This document shows positions 36,377-47,411 of a DNA stretch of 64,000 nt, one piece after another. The first letter of the stretch is position 1. The number at the start of each line of letters is the position of its first letter. Source of the DNA: Udeniomyces pyricola (lineage: Eukaryota > Basidiomycota > Tremellomycetes > Cystofilobasidiales > Mrakiaceae); assembly GCA_039545295.1 (NCBI GenBank), contig BCIK01000001.1:1674001-1738000 (forward strand). The letters run 5' to 3'. Both the position numbers and the translations under genes were made by a program. The notes below the pieces were generated by a model. The model saw only the letters and a list, made by a program, of their open reading frames with translations. It searched no databases and had not been told where the DNA came from.

Positions 36377-37450
36377 TTCTTATGGTAGACAGTTCGGGTG
36401 GGGTGGGCGCAGAGAGGATGAGGGACGCATGTCATCGAGGTCGAGGACTAAGAGGCCAGAGTCGTGGGGCAGATAGGAGGGGGAGAGGGGGGGGGGGAGG
36501 GGACGTCGTTTGGGATGCGTGTGCAGTTGTGGTTTGATGCATCTTTGGATAAGTCATGATTTCTTCTTCTTTCTTTTTGCTTTCGTGGTTCTTTCTCTTT
36601 TTCTTTTTTTTCCTTTGGAGAAAGAAAAAAAAAAACAAAAAAAAGTGAGAGAAACAGGACAAACCAGAGAAGGTTACGAAAGGACCATGCATAGGGGAAG
36701 TCAAGGATGGTTTTTTTTTTTTCCTTTCTTTTTTGAGGTTTGGCGATCCGATCAATGCCTCTTTCATCATGCTTTCTTTCCAACCATCAGCCAAGCGGCC
36801 CCCGATTGGATTTTTTTTTTCTTTACTTTTTTTCTTTAGTGAACACTTTGTGTGCGAAGGACATGACAAGAGAATGAGGGGGGCGTGAATTTCATGGGAA
36901 TCGAATCGCCGTCGATGATCGAAAAAAAAGGGGCAATGAGGAAAAGATAGAAAGAAAAGAAAAGAAAGGGGGGAAAAAAAAGCGAAAAGAGAGGAAAGGA
37001 AAAAAAAAGGTCTAATTGGTCGAGAAAAGGAAGAAAAGAAAGAAAAAAAGGGAGGACAATCAAAGGGAAAAAAAAACGAAGATGTGAGAGATGACAAAAG
37101 GAGGTGAAGGGATTGGAGAGGGGAGTCGTCGAGCGGATTTTTGAGAGAAAAAAAAAACGAAAGGGAAAGTGAGAGGGAAGAAGGGAGGGAAAATGAGGCA
37201 GCGTACTCATGTGGGTTGGTGTGAAAGGGGCGTCATAGATGCAAAGAAAAGAAACCAGAAGCGAAGAGACAAGAAGAAAAAAAAAGAACAAAGGAAAAAT
37301 AGTCGGACAAAGAGAGCGAGAAAGAAAGAGAGACAGAGAGAGACAAAGAAGACTTGTCGACACATGCCTTTTTTTTTCCTTCTTGTAAACGTCTTGTTCT
37401 CTCCCATGCTGTTTCCCCCTCTCGACCTCGAACTGGGTGGGAAAGGGGGA

Positions 37451-40390
37451 CTATCTACCAGTGTACTTGATCTCGAGCATCCTCGCTATCGGGAAGACGA
37501 CGCCGGCGAAAGCACCCGAGAGCTCGAACCCGATATCGGCGCCAAAGGGCCCGATGAGCTTGGCGATGGGCCCGCTGTACCACACTTGAGACATGCCCAT
37601 GGCGGCACTGGGGGAAGAAAAGAAAGAGCAGGTCGAGGTTGAGGGTTTAGTTCATAAGTCCTTCTTGTGCATAGCTTCCCAAACGCCAGACAGAAAAAGA
37701 AGAAGAATTGACGTACCCAACGGCACCAGCCGCGAACGCTGCAAACGCGGCGAACCCGACGGGCAAACGAGCCTGGTTATTCCAAGTCTCTTCGACGTCG
37801 TAGTTTTGGTAGTTGCCGCGCTTGAAGATGAAGTGCTCCTCGAGGACAACGACAACAAAGATGGCGAGCCAGTAACCGAGGCAATCCATAAACGTCGTCA
37901 GGGCCGACGCAAAGGAGTTGGCACCAACGATGGCGATGGGCTGCAAGATGAGAAGGAGGGAGAAAAAAGGAACGAACAAACGACCAAACGCATAGATGGA
38001 TGAGGTCGGAGCGAGGAAGGGTTAGCTAGGTTAGGGAAAAAAAAGGAGAAAGCGAAGAGGAAGAATAAACAACGCACGACGTAGATAGCCGTTCCAATGA
38101 TGGGCCAGATGACTCGAGGCAACTTGGCAAGGAACGTTCCAATGACCGAGATCGAAAGACCAAGGGAGTAGATGTTGATGATGTTGTTGGCAATGACGGA
38201 GAGGACGAGGATGACGAGGAAGAATCCTCCTCCGCCTCGGCCGAGCTTAGGGTAGAAGACGGCACCGAGAAGACCACCAAGTTCGTTCTTGTCGAGGGCA
38301 TCAGACCAACTACAACAGAAGAATGAAGGAAAATAATAATAGAGCGATTAGCGCTGGCGTCAAAGGTGACAACCCAACAAGATCCTCACTAGACCCCAAT
38401 CGGAAACCAGCGACTTGATCGAATGAAGGAGTGACGTTGTGCGGGTCAAGGTTCAGCTTGTACTTACTCCGGGTTGGAGAGGGCGCCGCACATGATGGCC
38501 GCTCCGAGCCACTCAACAAGGACCAAAGGGAAGATAAGCCCGACGTAGGTCCATGTAAAGGTTTTCCACGTCGGTGTCGAGGCGGGCTGGTAGACGTTGA
38601 AATCGCTGATGACGAGTGGTGAAACAATCATATCGAGTAGAGTACAAAAGAGAAGAAGGAGAAGAAGCAAAGAAGTTTTTGGTTGGTTGGCGAACGCAAT
38701 TATTTGCAAGCTGCTTGGTAAGAGGAACGAGGGAACGAGACATACGACGCGAGCGAGACCCATCCAACAGCGAATCCAAAGACTGATCGAGAAAGACGGA
38801 GAACGGACGCGTCAATCTCTTGTTTGCCATTCAGATCGAACGCATACAATGCGCAAAGTAAGGCTGAGACAGGAAAAAGCACGTACTCGTTCCAGCAAAG
38901 CTGAGAACACCGGCGGCTTCCGAGGTGCCGCTGCCCCAAGGCGTGTTGGCGAGGCTACCCGAGGCGCATCCGATGAGGACGAGGAAAGTGATGGCAGTGG
39001 GAATCCAAGAGAACCTACGAAACGAGAAACAAAGAAGCAGACGAACGGTGACAAGAAGAAAAAAGAAGGGAAAAAAAAGCGAGACCAGATCGGGTTTAGT
39101 CGCATGCAGACGGAGAGAAGCCGAAGGTGGGAAGAAGAAAAGGAAGAATAGAAAGCGAGTTACGATCCCGAAAACGATCTACTTTACCTCTCGTATCGGT
39201 GCACCCATTTGTAACCGAGGAGACCAAGAACGAGCGTGATGACGGCGATGATGACGACTCCGACGGCATGCGAGATGTGGTCATCGGCAACGACTCGAAG
39301 CGTCTGGGCTCCGGCAATGGAGTTGACGGCCGACCATCCAACGCAAGCGATACAGTTCTGGAAGGAGAACAAGATGGTCGTCACGTTAGACGTGGGATGA
39401 CGCGGGAGGGGCGTCACGTTGGATTCCCAACGCGAAACGGGCAAAGGAACGAACCAGGAGAGCAACAATCTTGGCTCCATGCCAACCCCAGGCATAACGG
39501 GATTGAGTCATTTGACGCAGTCCAAGCTTGACACCAAACGTGGCCATCTATGTGCGTTGGAAGAGAACAAGAGAAAAGAGGCGTTAGATGGGGCACGTTT
39601 GGTTGGTTGATTGGTTGGTGTAACCGAATAGGGGAGAACGCTAGGCAAAGTAGGTGTGAGCGGCGAAGATGAAAGACGAACGTAAGCAGGAAGGCAGGCC
39701 GAAAAGACATTGACAAAGAAGATGGTGAGAAGCGAATCGCCGAGTCCAAGGCCGAAGATCTCTGTGGATGAGTGGGAAGAGACGGAGGGCAGAGAGGATC
39801 GAAGAAGAGAGGTGAAGAGAATGGGCGAGGGGTCAGTCAGTGACTGGCTATCACGGAGTCGGAGAATTCCCATCCGCTCAGAGACGCGGTCGGCTGGTTG
39901 GCGGGCGATCTCGATCGGGGCAAGGCGACTCACCTGGGCCAAGAAGTCCAATGCCGACGGTAGAGAGAACGGTGTTGGCTGGAGAGGACAAGGCAAAGAG
40001 AGAGAGAGAGAAACGTGTGGGGACGTGATGAGTCCGAGAAGAAGAAGAAAGAAGAAGAAAAAAAAAAACGAAACGGCCGCCGTCGAGCGATGCCACCGCC
40101 GGTATATATCACCCGGCCCAAAAAAGTCAAACTTGGCACTCACCACTCAGCCAGACAGTCATGCTACCCCACACGTTGCCATCCGTGCACTCTTCATCCT
40201 TCACACGCTCGATACCCCTCGACTCCATACCACACTTTTCCTCGAACCGACGGACTTGGTCCATCGAACGGTCAAACGCCGATACGCTCCGATAGTCGTC
40301 ATCCGACGAGACCTCGACGTCGGCCAGGTGGGTTGAGTTCTTGCCTGACTCGGGCTGCTTCTCGATATCGACTTCGGGTGAGTAGCTCAT
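37451..40390 (-). CDS. FCY2: Purine-cytosine permease (NCS1 family)
   Basis: Plasma-membrane proton symporter for cytosine, adenine, guanine and hypoxanthine. Eleven exons: 40390-40144, 39978-39934, 39761-39682, 39547-39455, 39357-39188, 39014-38887, 38782-38746, 38605-38468, 38309-38078, 37940-37717, 37607-37451; 1,551 nt, 516 residues (yeast Fcy2 is 533). The soluble head MSYSPEVDIEKQPES is followed by about twelve spans. NCS1/Fcy2 blocks: ANTVLSTVGIGLLGP, EIFGLGLGDSLLTIFFVN, VKLGLRQMTQSRYAWGWHGA, CIACVGWSAVNSIAGAQTL, FGFAVGWVSLASDFNVYQPA, NIINIYSLGLSI and the C-terminal SQVWYSGPIAKLIGPFGADI. Specificity among purines and cytosine cannot be read from sequence. Confidence 0.92.
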
Positions 40391-40938
40391 GGCGTTGGTG
40401 GGAGTGGTGATGGTGGGTAGAGTAGTGGTGAGAGAGAGGGAGATGGATAGGGTGAGTGGAGATGGAGGAGAGGAGGAAAAATAGGGGGAGAGAGAGTTCG
40501 AGTCGAAAGGAGAGGAAAGAAAGAGAGCAAGGAGGAGGAGGAGGAGGAGGAGGATGGTGAGACAGCGTTAAGAGCAAGAAGTCGTCCGCTTCTGCGCTCG
40601 CTTCTAAATCGGCGGCGACAAGAGAGCCCGAGCGAGCGAGCGAGCGAGCCTGCATGCGGCAAGCTCAGCCTCTGAGCAAGCCTGGAATTGGACCCAACAA
40701 CTTGATTATCGAATTGCCAATTTTCCAGCCCGGGTGAGATGAGATTCATCCTCATCAGCCACAATATCATAGATAACGCCCCTTTTAGGACTACCCTTAT
40801 CTCTTCCTCCTCCTACTACTCCGGCTAAGTTTCGTATGTTTCCCGGCCGAATCGAGATTGCACAACGATGGAGCTAGCGAGGGATCCCATATTATAATAT
40901 TAAACTCAATAGGCATCGACCTATAAACTTATAAATCA
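40391..40938. promoter_or_regulatory. Permease promoter and Nur1-like 3' flank
   Basis: This 548-bp gap lies between two minus-strand genes. Next to the permease start it is GA-rich, with a GAG triplet run near 40532-40554 and a GAGC run near 40628-40647. The distal end should hold the 3' UTR of the Nur1-like gene. No ORF with domain content. Confidence 0.45.
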
Positions 40939-43138
40939 TCACCACACCATCTCCGCTTCGTTCGTCGTCGTCGATGCGTCCTTGCGATGCTTGAACAACG
41001 AAGGGTATACAAACTTGACACCACAACAATCACAACAAACAGAAACAACGCAAGCCAATACGCAGTTCGATGTGCACGTCAGTACACGCAGCTCCCATAA
41101 CCTCTTCTCCATCACGACCCTCGTATAGTCTCACCCACGGAACATGAAAACTCAAACGAACAAAGGGCGAGATATATAACACTGACCTTTTGATCGTACT
41201 CGTGCATCACTTCGGAGGAGAGAAGGGCTTTAGTTGCAAGAGGAGAGGAAAGGGAGAGAAAGAGCGAGCGATAAGGAAAGTCGAGCAAAAAAAGGTCAAA
41301 ATTAGCTTCCCTGCGTGCGATCCGGCGGAGAAAAGGCTCTCGGACGATAACCACACCCCATCCTCGTTCCATTACGGCCCGACTTCCCGCAAGAGAGCGG
41401 GTGATCGGCCGGCCTCATGCTGCACACGACCCAACGTCATAGTCCGTGCGAAACGGGATACCACTCGAAAAGCATACAGACAACAACGCGCACCTTTGTC
41501 CCGCATGAGTTCCTCGTATTTGCCGACGAGCGAGTGCGACTGGAAGCTCACTGCTAGCGCAACGATGAGCGCGGTCAAAGGTGAAGTCGGCGTGAGGAAG
41601 TGGAGGACCAGAGCAGAGGCTGGAGTGTACGTCCTGCCAGAAGGAGACAACAAATTAACAATGACAATTCAGAGCCTAGAGCCAAGACGATGGCGTCGTT
41701 GCTCTCTGAACAACGCCATGTGGAGTGGGTTAGAGGCGGGGAGGACCTACGAAAAGAGCTGGAGATTGAACATCGGTGGGAACCAAATGTCCAGCTGTTG
41801 GACCAATCGATGCTTGGTCGTGCGAGACGATCCTTTTGGCGGAAGGGAGAGCAGGAAGCGAAACACGGGCAAAGGCGATAGATGAACCCTATGAAAAAGA
41901 AGCAAGAAGAGAGAGACAGAGAGATAGAAGATACGTCATCAATCAACGTGTCTCTCAGGTAAGAGGTCCAGGCTACAGACATAGAATGCTAGCAACTCAC
42001 TTGGCCCAAGCCAAAGCGCCCTTCCAGCTCGTCGCGACGGGCTCTTCCAAGCGGTCCTCTTCCTTCACTGCGCGAGCGTTTGGACTCGCAAGCGGATCCT
42101 AGAACCAAACCAACCGCGATGACGCGTCAACATGGATTGTCTTCAATGGTCAACGATCAAAGCAATTATGATAAGAAGCAAGATTGGGGACGGACAGTTC
42201 GGAGGTGCATGCGGTAAGAGCGCGTACGCGTGTACATGTAGACTGCGTTCAGCGTCGCGACCAGGATGAGAAGGATTGAGAGGAGTAGCGTCTGAAAGGT
42301 AGACGAACCCACGGGTGACGAGCACTCGTTAGCAGAGGGTACATTGCATATGAAGCTCTGGTACGACTGGGCGTTGACTTGGGTTGTCAACAAACGTCGT
42401 CCGGTTCAGAGTAAGCAGCATACAACGCACCCATCGAAGCGAGAACCGGCTCGCCTGAGGACTCGCATCCCACCGTCGATCGATGCGCGAGCTTGCGGGC
42501 GTGCCTTCCGTTCGAAACACACTCCGAACCGTTTTCTTTTGTCCATCGGAAGCCCAGAGGGGAGCTCGGAGAAGAAAGTGAAGAGCAGTCAGGACGAGCC
42601 CGGCTGGGCGGGCGGCCGAGGTGAAGTCGAGGTCAAGTTCGAACCGGGCGAGGATGGTATGAGGCAAATCGGTGATGCTGGCGGAATCAGACACAAAAAT
42701 TCGTGTTGATGAGCATGGCGTATTTGACACCTTTTAGACAAGTTTCATTTGGATTTTTTTTTGGGGGGGGGGGTGTGGNGGTAAGATATCCACGCGTCCT
42801 CACCGGTCTTTGAGCGACTTCTTGCGAATGAACGGTTTGCCACGCGTCCGAGCGGTCGTTGTCCTCGGCGCAGGTGGGGTTTCGAGGGCGAGTTTGGCGG
42901 CGCGTCGGTTGGCTTCCATATCAAAGGGCACGGTCGAACTTCCTCTCGAGGCAGAGGAGGGAGCAGAGGGAAGGGTTCGACGGGTTGGGGTAGTATAGGA
43001 CGAATTGGATGAAGCCGGGGAGTTGGATGAACCAGAATTAGAGCCGAGGGGAGAGGCATTGTTGGTGTAGGCGGACGTGCTGTTGGCAAGGGCAGTCCTC
43101 CGGAGTCGGTGGGCTGGGGTGGGCGTGAATGAAGACAT
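40939..43138 (-). CDS. Nur1/DUF2418-like nuclear-envelope membrane protein
   Basis: Resembles fungal nuclear-rim proteins of the Nur1/DUF2418 group. Eight exons: 43138-42804, 42677-42530, 42357-42196, 42098-42001, 41888-41751, 41633-41494, 41227-41187, 41013-40939; 1,137 nt, 378 residues. Layout: a Ser/Thr/Pro-rich head with basic GKPFIRKKSLKDR; a first hydrophobic segment PAGLVLTALHFLL; a span LLLSILLILVATLNAVYMYT with TRTRSYRMHLRTDPLASPNA; then LDIWFPPMFNLQLFSTYTPA and further hydrophobic stretches; and the tail HEYDQKFVYPSLFKHRKDAS. The W.PP.FNL.LF and EYD.KFVYP...RD patterns are what I associate with DUF2418. The 42529-42358 acceptor has near alternatives. The family name is from memory of motifs, so moderate confidence; the gene itself is secure. 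Confidence 0.6.
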
Positions 43139-43452
43139 GACGAAAGTGTTGGACGATGATGGCTAGGTGGGGATGAGTCTGGATGAGGTCGTGGCGGTGA
43201 GTGAGCGATGATGAGCTAGAGTAATAGTGCTGGTGGTCCAGAACAGTTAACGGACTTCAGCAGTCCAAACCACGCGCCAAGACGGAAAACGGCCTTGACG
43301 GGGATGGCCGATCGCCCTCTCGCTTTTTTTCTGACTCCAAGGGATGGGATTGGCCGTTTGACGTTTGACGTTTGACTTTTGCTTCCCAACTTGTTCCTTT
43401 GCGTCTGCTGCATTCGACGATAACACTCCATCACTCCATCAGATCGCCTCGC
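43139..43452. promoter_or_regulatory. Divergent promoter, Nur1-like / PABA synthase
   Basis: The 314-bp gap lies between opposite start codons. It contains a short CGTTTGA repeat (GTTTGACGTTTGACGTTTGA) at about 43355-43375 that could be a binding-site cluster. No coding content recognised. Confidence 0.5.
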
Positions 43453-46400
43453 ATGACCCCCCTGTCCGCTCGACACGGGCCCCAATCCCTGCCCCGGGTC
43501 GCCATCCTTGACTTTTACGACTCGTACACATCCAATCTTCTTGCGCTCTTTGATCGCTGGTCCGACGCCGACATTCAGGCAAACGTCGTTATCCTCCGAT
43601 ACGATCAGTTTGACTGGTGAGCCACCTTCGGTCCCTCTCTCATATTCACTTTACTCGCTTTCATCAGCCGATTATTTTCTACTATCCGATGCGATCGACA
43701 TGTTCATCCTCCTCTGATTCTTAAACACNCCTTCCCCCCCCCCCCCTTCTGCTTCATTCTCTCCCCCTCCTCAGGGATGCCTTCCGGACCGAGGTCCTCC
43801 CTTTCATCGACTGCCTCATCCTCTCCCCTGGCCCTGGTCGCTCAGATCGAATAGCAGATTTCGGCTTTGGCTCGACTCTCGTCCAGCAAATGGACACTCT
43901 CCCCATCCTCGGCATTTGCCTCGGACATCAGGGTATCGCAACCTCGTTAGGAGGCCGCGTTACGCACGTGCCCGAGATTCTCCACGGCCAAAAGAAGACG
44001 ATCAGCCATAACGGCCGAGGTCTGTTTGCGGGCGTGCCTCAAGACGTCGAGATGGTTGTCTACAACAGCTTGACGGTACAAATGGAGGGTAAGACTATTG
44101 TCATAAGAAGCTGTGGCTCGCTACCAATCCGCTTTGAATCGGTCGGATAGATTCGATCCGGGACGCCGAGGCTGACGCTTGGATGCGGTTCAAACCATGG
44201 TTCATATCAGATCTTCCGGCCGAGCTTGAGGTTACGGCGTGGTTGGAAGGCGACAAATCAACCGTTATGGGGATCTCTCATAAGACGCGACCGTACCACG
44301 GCGTTCAGTTTCACCCAGAGGTCCGTAATATCAATCTGGCGCTTATCCAATGGGGACAAGTCGACTTTCTGTTTTGATCATCAATCGCATCAATCAACGC
44401 TCACGCGCTCTCTTTGCCCGTTGTTTCGCTGCTCCCTCTGCAACCTACGCAGTCCATCTGCTCGAGTTACGGTCGAAACCTCCTCTACAACTTCCTCGAC
44501 CTCGTCAACTCTCGATTGACCTCCTCTTCACCGCCCAGCCTTCCGACTTCGCTGCGACAACAAGGTGCAATCCGCTCGTTCACGGCTGTCACATCTTCTT
44601 CACTTTCTTCCTCAGCCATCTCGCCAAAGTGGCGTCTAGAGGTCGAGCACCTTGGTACCCTTGGTCGAGGCGTCTCAGCAGGAAGGGTTTTTGAAACGTT
44701 GTTTCTCGGCAAGCCTGAAGGCGAGGTTTGGCTAGACAGCTCAAAGGTTCATCTATTCCTCCAGTCTTCATTTCTATCCTGTTTGATTCCATCTATAAGT
44801 TAATGTCCGGGAGGTTGACTCAAAATGTGTGCTTTCTTACGCGTATAGACGACCAATGTTCCTCCAGCGTATTCCTACCTCGCCACCCCGTCCCACACCC
44901 TTACCTACGACCTTGTTCCTTCCCCTCGCCTCCGTCTGCATCGTCCAGCCTCCTCGCCTATCGTCGATCTCTCCTCCGATCTTTCTGCATCGTCTTCAAC
45001 GCCAGAGACCCTCTTTAGCCTCCTCAACAAGTTACAGCTCGCCATCGCCTCTCGGACTCGCTCTTCGTCGCCTGCTGGAGGACTATCTGCCGCTGTCGAT
45101 TGGAAGGCTGGTTGGGTTGGGTGGCTCGGATACGAGATGAAGAAGGAGAGCCTCGAAGGGTACGGTCGTAGCGAGACTTCCTCCGATGCATCCATCCAGA
45201 GAACGGTGCCCGACGCTTGCTTCGCGTATACAGATCGGGTCTTGGCGTTTGAACATGCCACCTCATCATGGGTGGCACTCGGCCTGGTCGAGCTCGATCA
45301 GACGGAAGGGTCAACGTCTTCCTCTTCCCCTTTGATCTCTGCTGAAGGATCCTCAACCCTCGAAATGCTCCTCTCCCAACAGGGCATCCGATTTGGTGCT
45401 TCTTCTGCCGAATGGTCCAGTTGGCTGGCCTCTGTCCGATCGACGCTTGCGTTCCTGTCCAACGATCAGGCTTGCCCAACACCATCACTTCCGATATCCC
45501 TTCCTTCATTCGTTCCCGATCATCCTGGTCCTACCTATTCGTCCAAGATCGATGAATGCCGTTCCGCCATCCACGAGGGTGAATCCTATGAGCTCACGAT
45601 GACGACCCAGTTCCGCTCTCGACCTTCACCCGATGCCAAATGTACCTCTCTTCCGGCATCTTATAGCATTTATCGTCGCCTTCGACACTCCAACCCGGCG
45701 CCATATGCGTCGTACATAAACTTGCCGTCGATCGATGTGGCCGTCATCTCGTCGTCGCCTGAGCGGTTCCTCAAAGTATCGAGAGAGGGCCGCGTCGAGA
45801 TGAAACCTATTAAGGGTACAATCGGTCGGTGCAGGGAGGATCCCGTGGAGGACGAAAGAAGGCGGCATGGACTCGAGACGGACAAGAAGGAGATTGCCGA
45901 GAATTTAATGGTGCGTGAATGGTTCGAAATGGACACACACACATACATGGAACGTTTGGATCGAAAGAAACTTCAATCTGACTGATGTTGCGTGGGTTGG
46001 GTCGCTTTTCCCCCTTCTGGATACTCGGTAGATTGTCGACTTGATCCGATCGGACCTCATGTCGGTTTGCAAACCAAGCTCCATCAAAGTGCCCAAACTC
46101 ATCCAGGTTGAGACGTACGACCACGTTCACACTCTCGTCACTACCGTCGTCGGCGAGCTTGGCGACGGCGTCGGAACCATGGAAGCGCTGGAGAGGTGCT
46201 TCCCTCCTGGTACGTCCAAGTGACAAGTCGTTCATTCGTCTCTCTTGTGAGGTTGCGAGGTGGAGGTGAGAAAGAGACAATCCAAGTATAGCTGCTTACG
46301 GGCTTATTTCTTTCTCTTTTACATTGTTTGGTTCCCTCTCTCAACTTGGGTTGGGCTTCTCGTAGGCAGTATGACGGGTGCTCCCAAGCTGAGATCAGTC

Positions 46401-46883
46401 CAGCTTTTGGAAGACTTTGAGGATCACATCCCTCGTGGCATCTACTCTGGTTCGTATACATCGACCCCCCCTTTGCTCTCATGGTCCTGTTGAGCTTAAA
46501 TTGACCACTGGTTTGTTTCTCTATCTCTCTTGATATTGTGTTTGGTTGATTGCGTAGGTGCCCTTGGATATCTCTCTGTTGACGGAGCCGCTGATTTCAG
46601 CGTCGTTATCCGTTCTATGGTCGCGCACAATGGAGGTCAGCATTCCCCCCATCCGCCCCTTTCTGTTCTGAGGTCCCTTTTTCTACTTCATTGTGACCAC
46701 GTTGTGTGATTGAACTACCCACTTACCCCTACCGTCACTTTTGTCGTGTTGTGTCAATCGTCATCAGAGCTCTCATTGGGTGCCGGAGGCGCCATCACCT
46801 GGCTCTCTGACCGCGAGAAGGAATGGGAGGAGGTCCTGACAAAAGTCGGAAGTGTCACCAAGGGTTTCAAATTTCATGGCTGA
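43453..46883 (+). CDS. ABZ1: Bifunctional aminodeoxychorismate (PABA) synthase, PabA-PabB fusion
   Basis: Makes 4-amino-4-deoxychorismate from chorismate and glutamine for folate synthesis. Nine exons: 43453-43616, 43775-44088, 44151-44320, 44453-44746, 44849-45910, 46032-46209, 46366-46449, 46558-46635, 46768-46883; 2,460 nt, 819 residues. The N-terminal class I glutamine amidotransferase shows LILSPGPGRSD, catalytic Cys in LGICLGHQG, NSLTV and the His/Glu pair GVQFHPES. The C-terminal chorismate-binding part shows WVGWLGYEMK, SSSPERFLKV, MKPIKGTIGR, ENLMIVDLIRSDL, TVVGELGDG, PGSMTGAPKL, GIYSGALGYL and GAGGAITWLSD. PIKGT rather than PIAGT favours aminodeoxychorismate over anthranilate synthase. 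Fused architecture matches yeast Abz1 (787 residues). Confidence 0.93.
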
Positions 46884-47411
46884 TTGATGATGAGGTTGAT
46901 TGCTGTTGGTTTGTTGAGACGGAGCATGCAGTGTTTGAGGTGTCGAGGTGTGAGAATGATGGAGCGAGAAAGAAGAGAACAGGGTTAGTGATTCAATAGG
47001 GATAGATTGACCAGTGATCGATCAGCTGAGATGACAATAAAAGGCATGGGGATTGGGCCAGAGCAACGATTGAGCGTGGTGGGGTGTTGAGTGAGCACAG
47101 CTATTATTGGCTGGCGTGAGAAAGAGGGGTCGCAACAGCCTTGCCCCATCAAGTAAATCACTCAACGCAGGGGAAAACCGGTCGATCGCGGCGCGTGCTT
47201 CGTGTTGAGACGCGCGCGCTGTGTGAGATCTGAATTGGCGAGCCAAACAAGAGAAATCATCGTTCGACTTTCCCTTTGCGCTCGCTCTCTCCTCACCCAA
47301 ACTCATCTCTTTCTCATCCTCCCGTCCCCCCAAACACCTCAACCCATACTCTCCACCTACCACTACCCCCATCTTAAAACCTTCTCAACCCCCTCCCACT
47401 ACTTTCAAAAC
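46884..47411. promoter_or_regulatory. ERG13 promoter and ABZ1 3' flank
   Basis: This 528-bp gap lies between two same-strand genes. The distal part (about 47270-47411) is CT/CA-rich, like other 5' leaders in this window, and directly precedes the ERG13 ATG. No ORF or RNA gene recognised. Confidence 0.45.

Larger units (their letters stand above)
36059..37450. other. Convergent 3' region with assembly gap and low-complexity tracts
   Basis: eIF3i and the permease gene converge here. The content is simple sequence: GGGA repeats (36146-36180 and 36201-36232), a 100-N gap (36233-36332), a G run (36333-36374), then A- and T-rich tracts to about 37380. Long ORFs across it on both strands are Phe/Ser/Lys-rich composition artefacts. 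No gene is supported in the visible bases; the gap could hide more. Confidence 0.5.

Noticed and set aside
36190..37400. Several ORFs of 60-220 codons on both strands around the N gap
   Set aside because: Poly-Gly, Phe/Ser/Lys-rich translations of simple sequence, some running through the Ns. They have no domains, splice logic or start context.
42680..42740. Possible extra exon (VKYAMLINTNF) in the Nur1-like gene
   Set aside because: It has a plausible acceptor but its phase is incompatible with the preceding exon. Direct splicing 42804 to 42677 keeps the frame through the whole gene.
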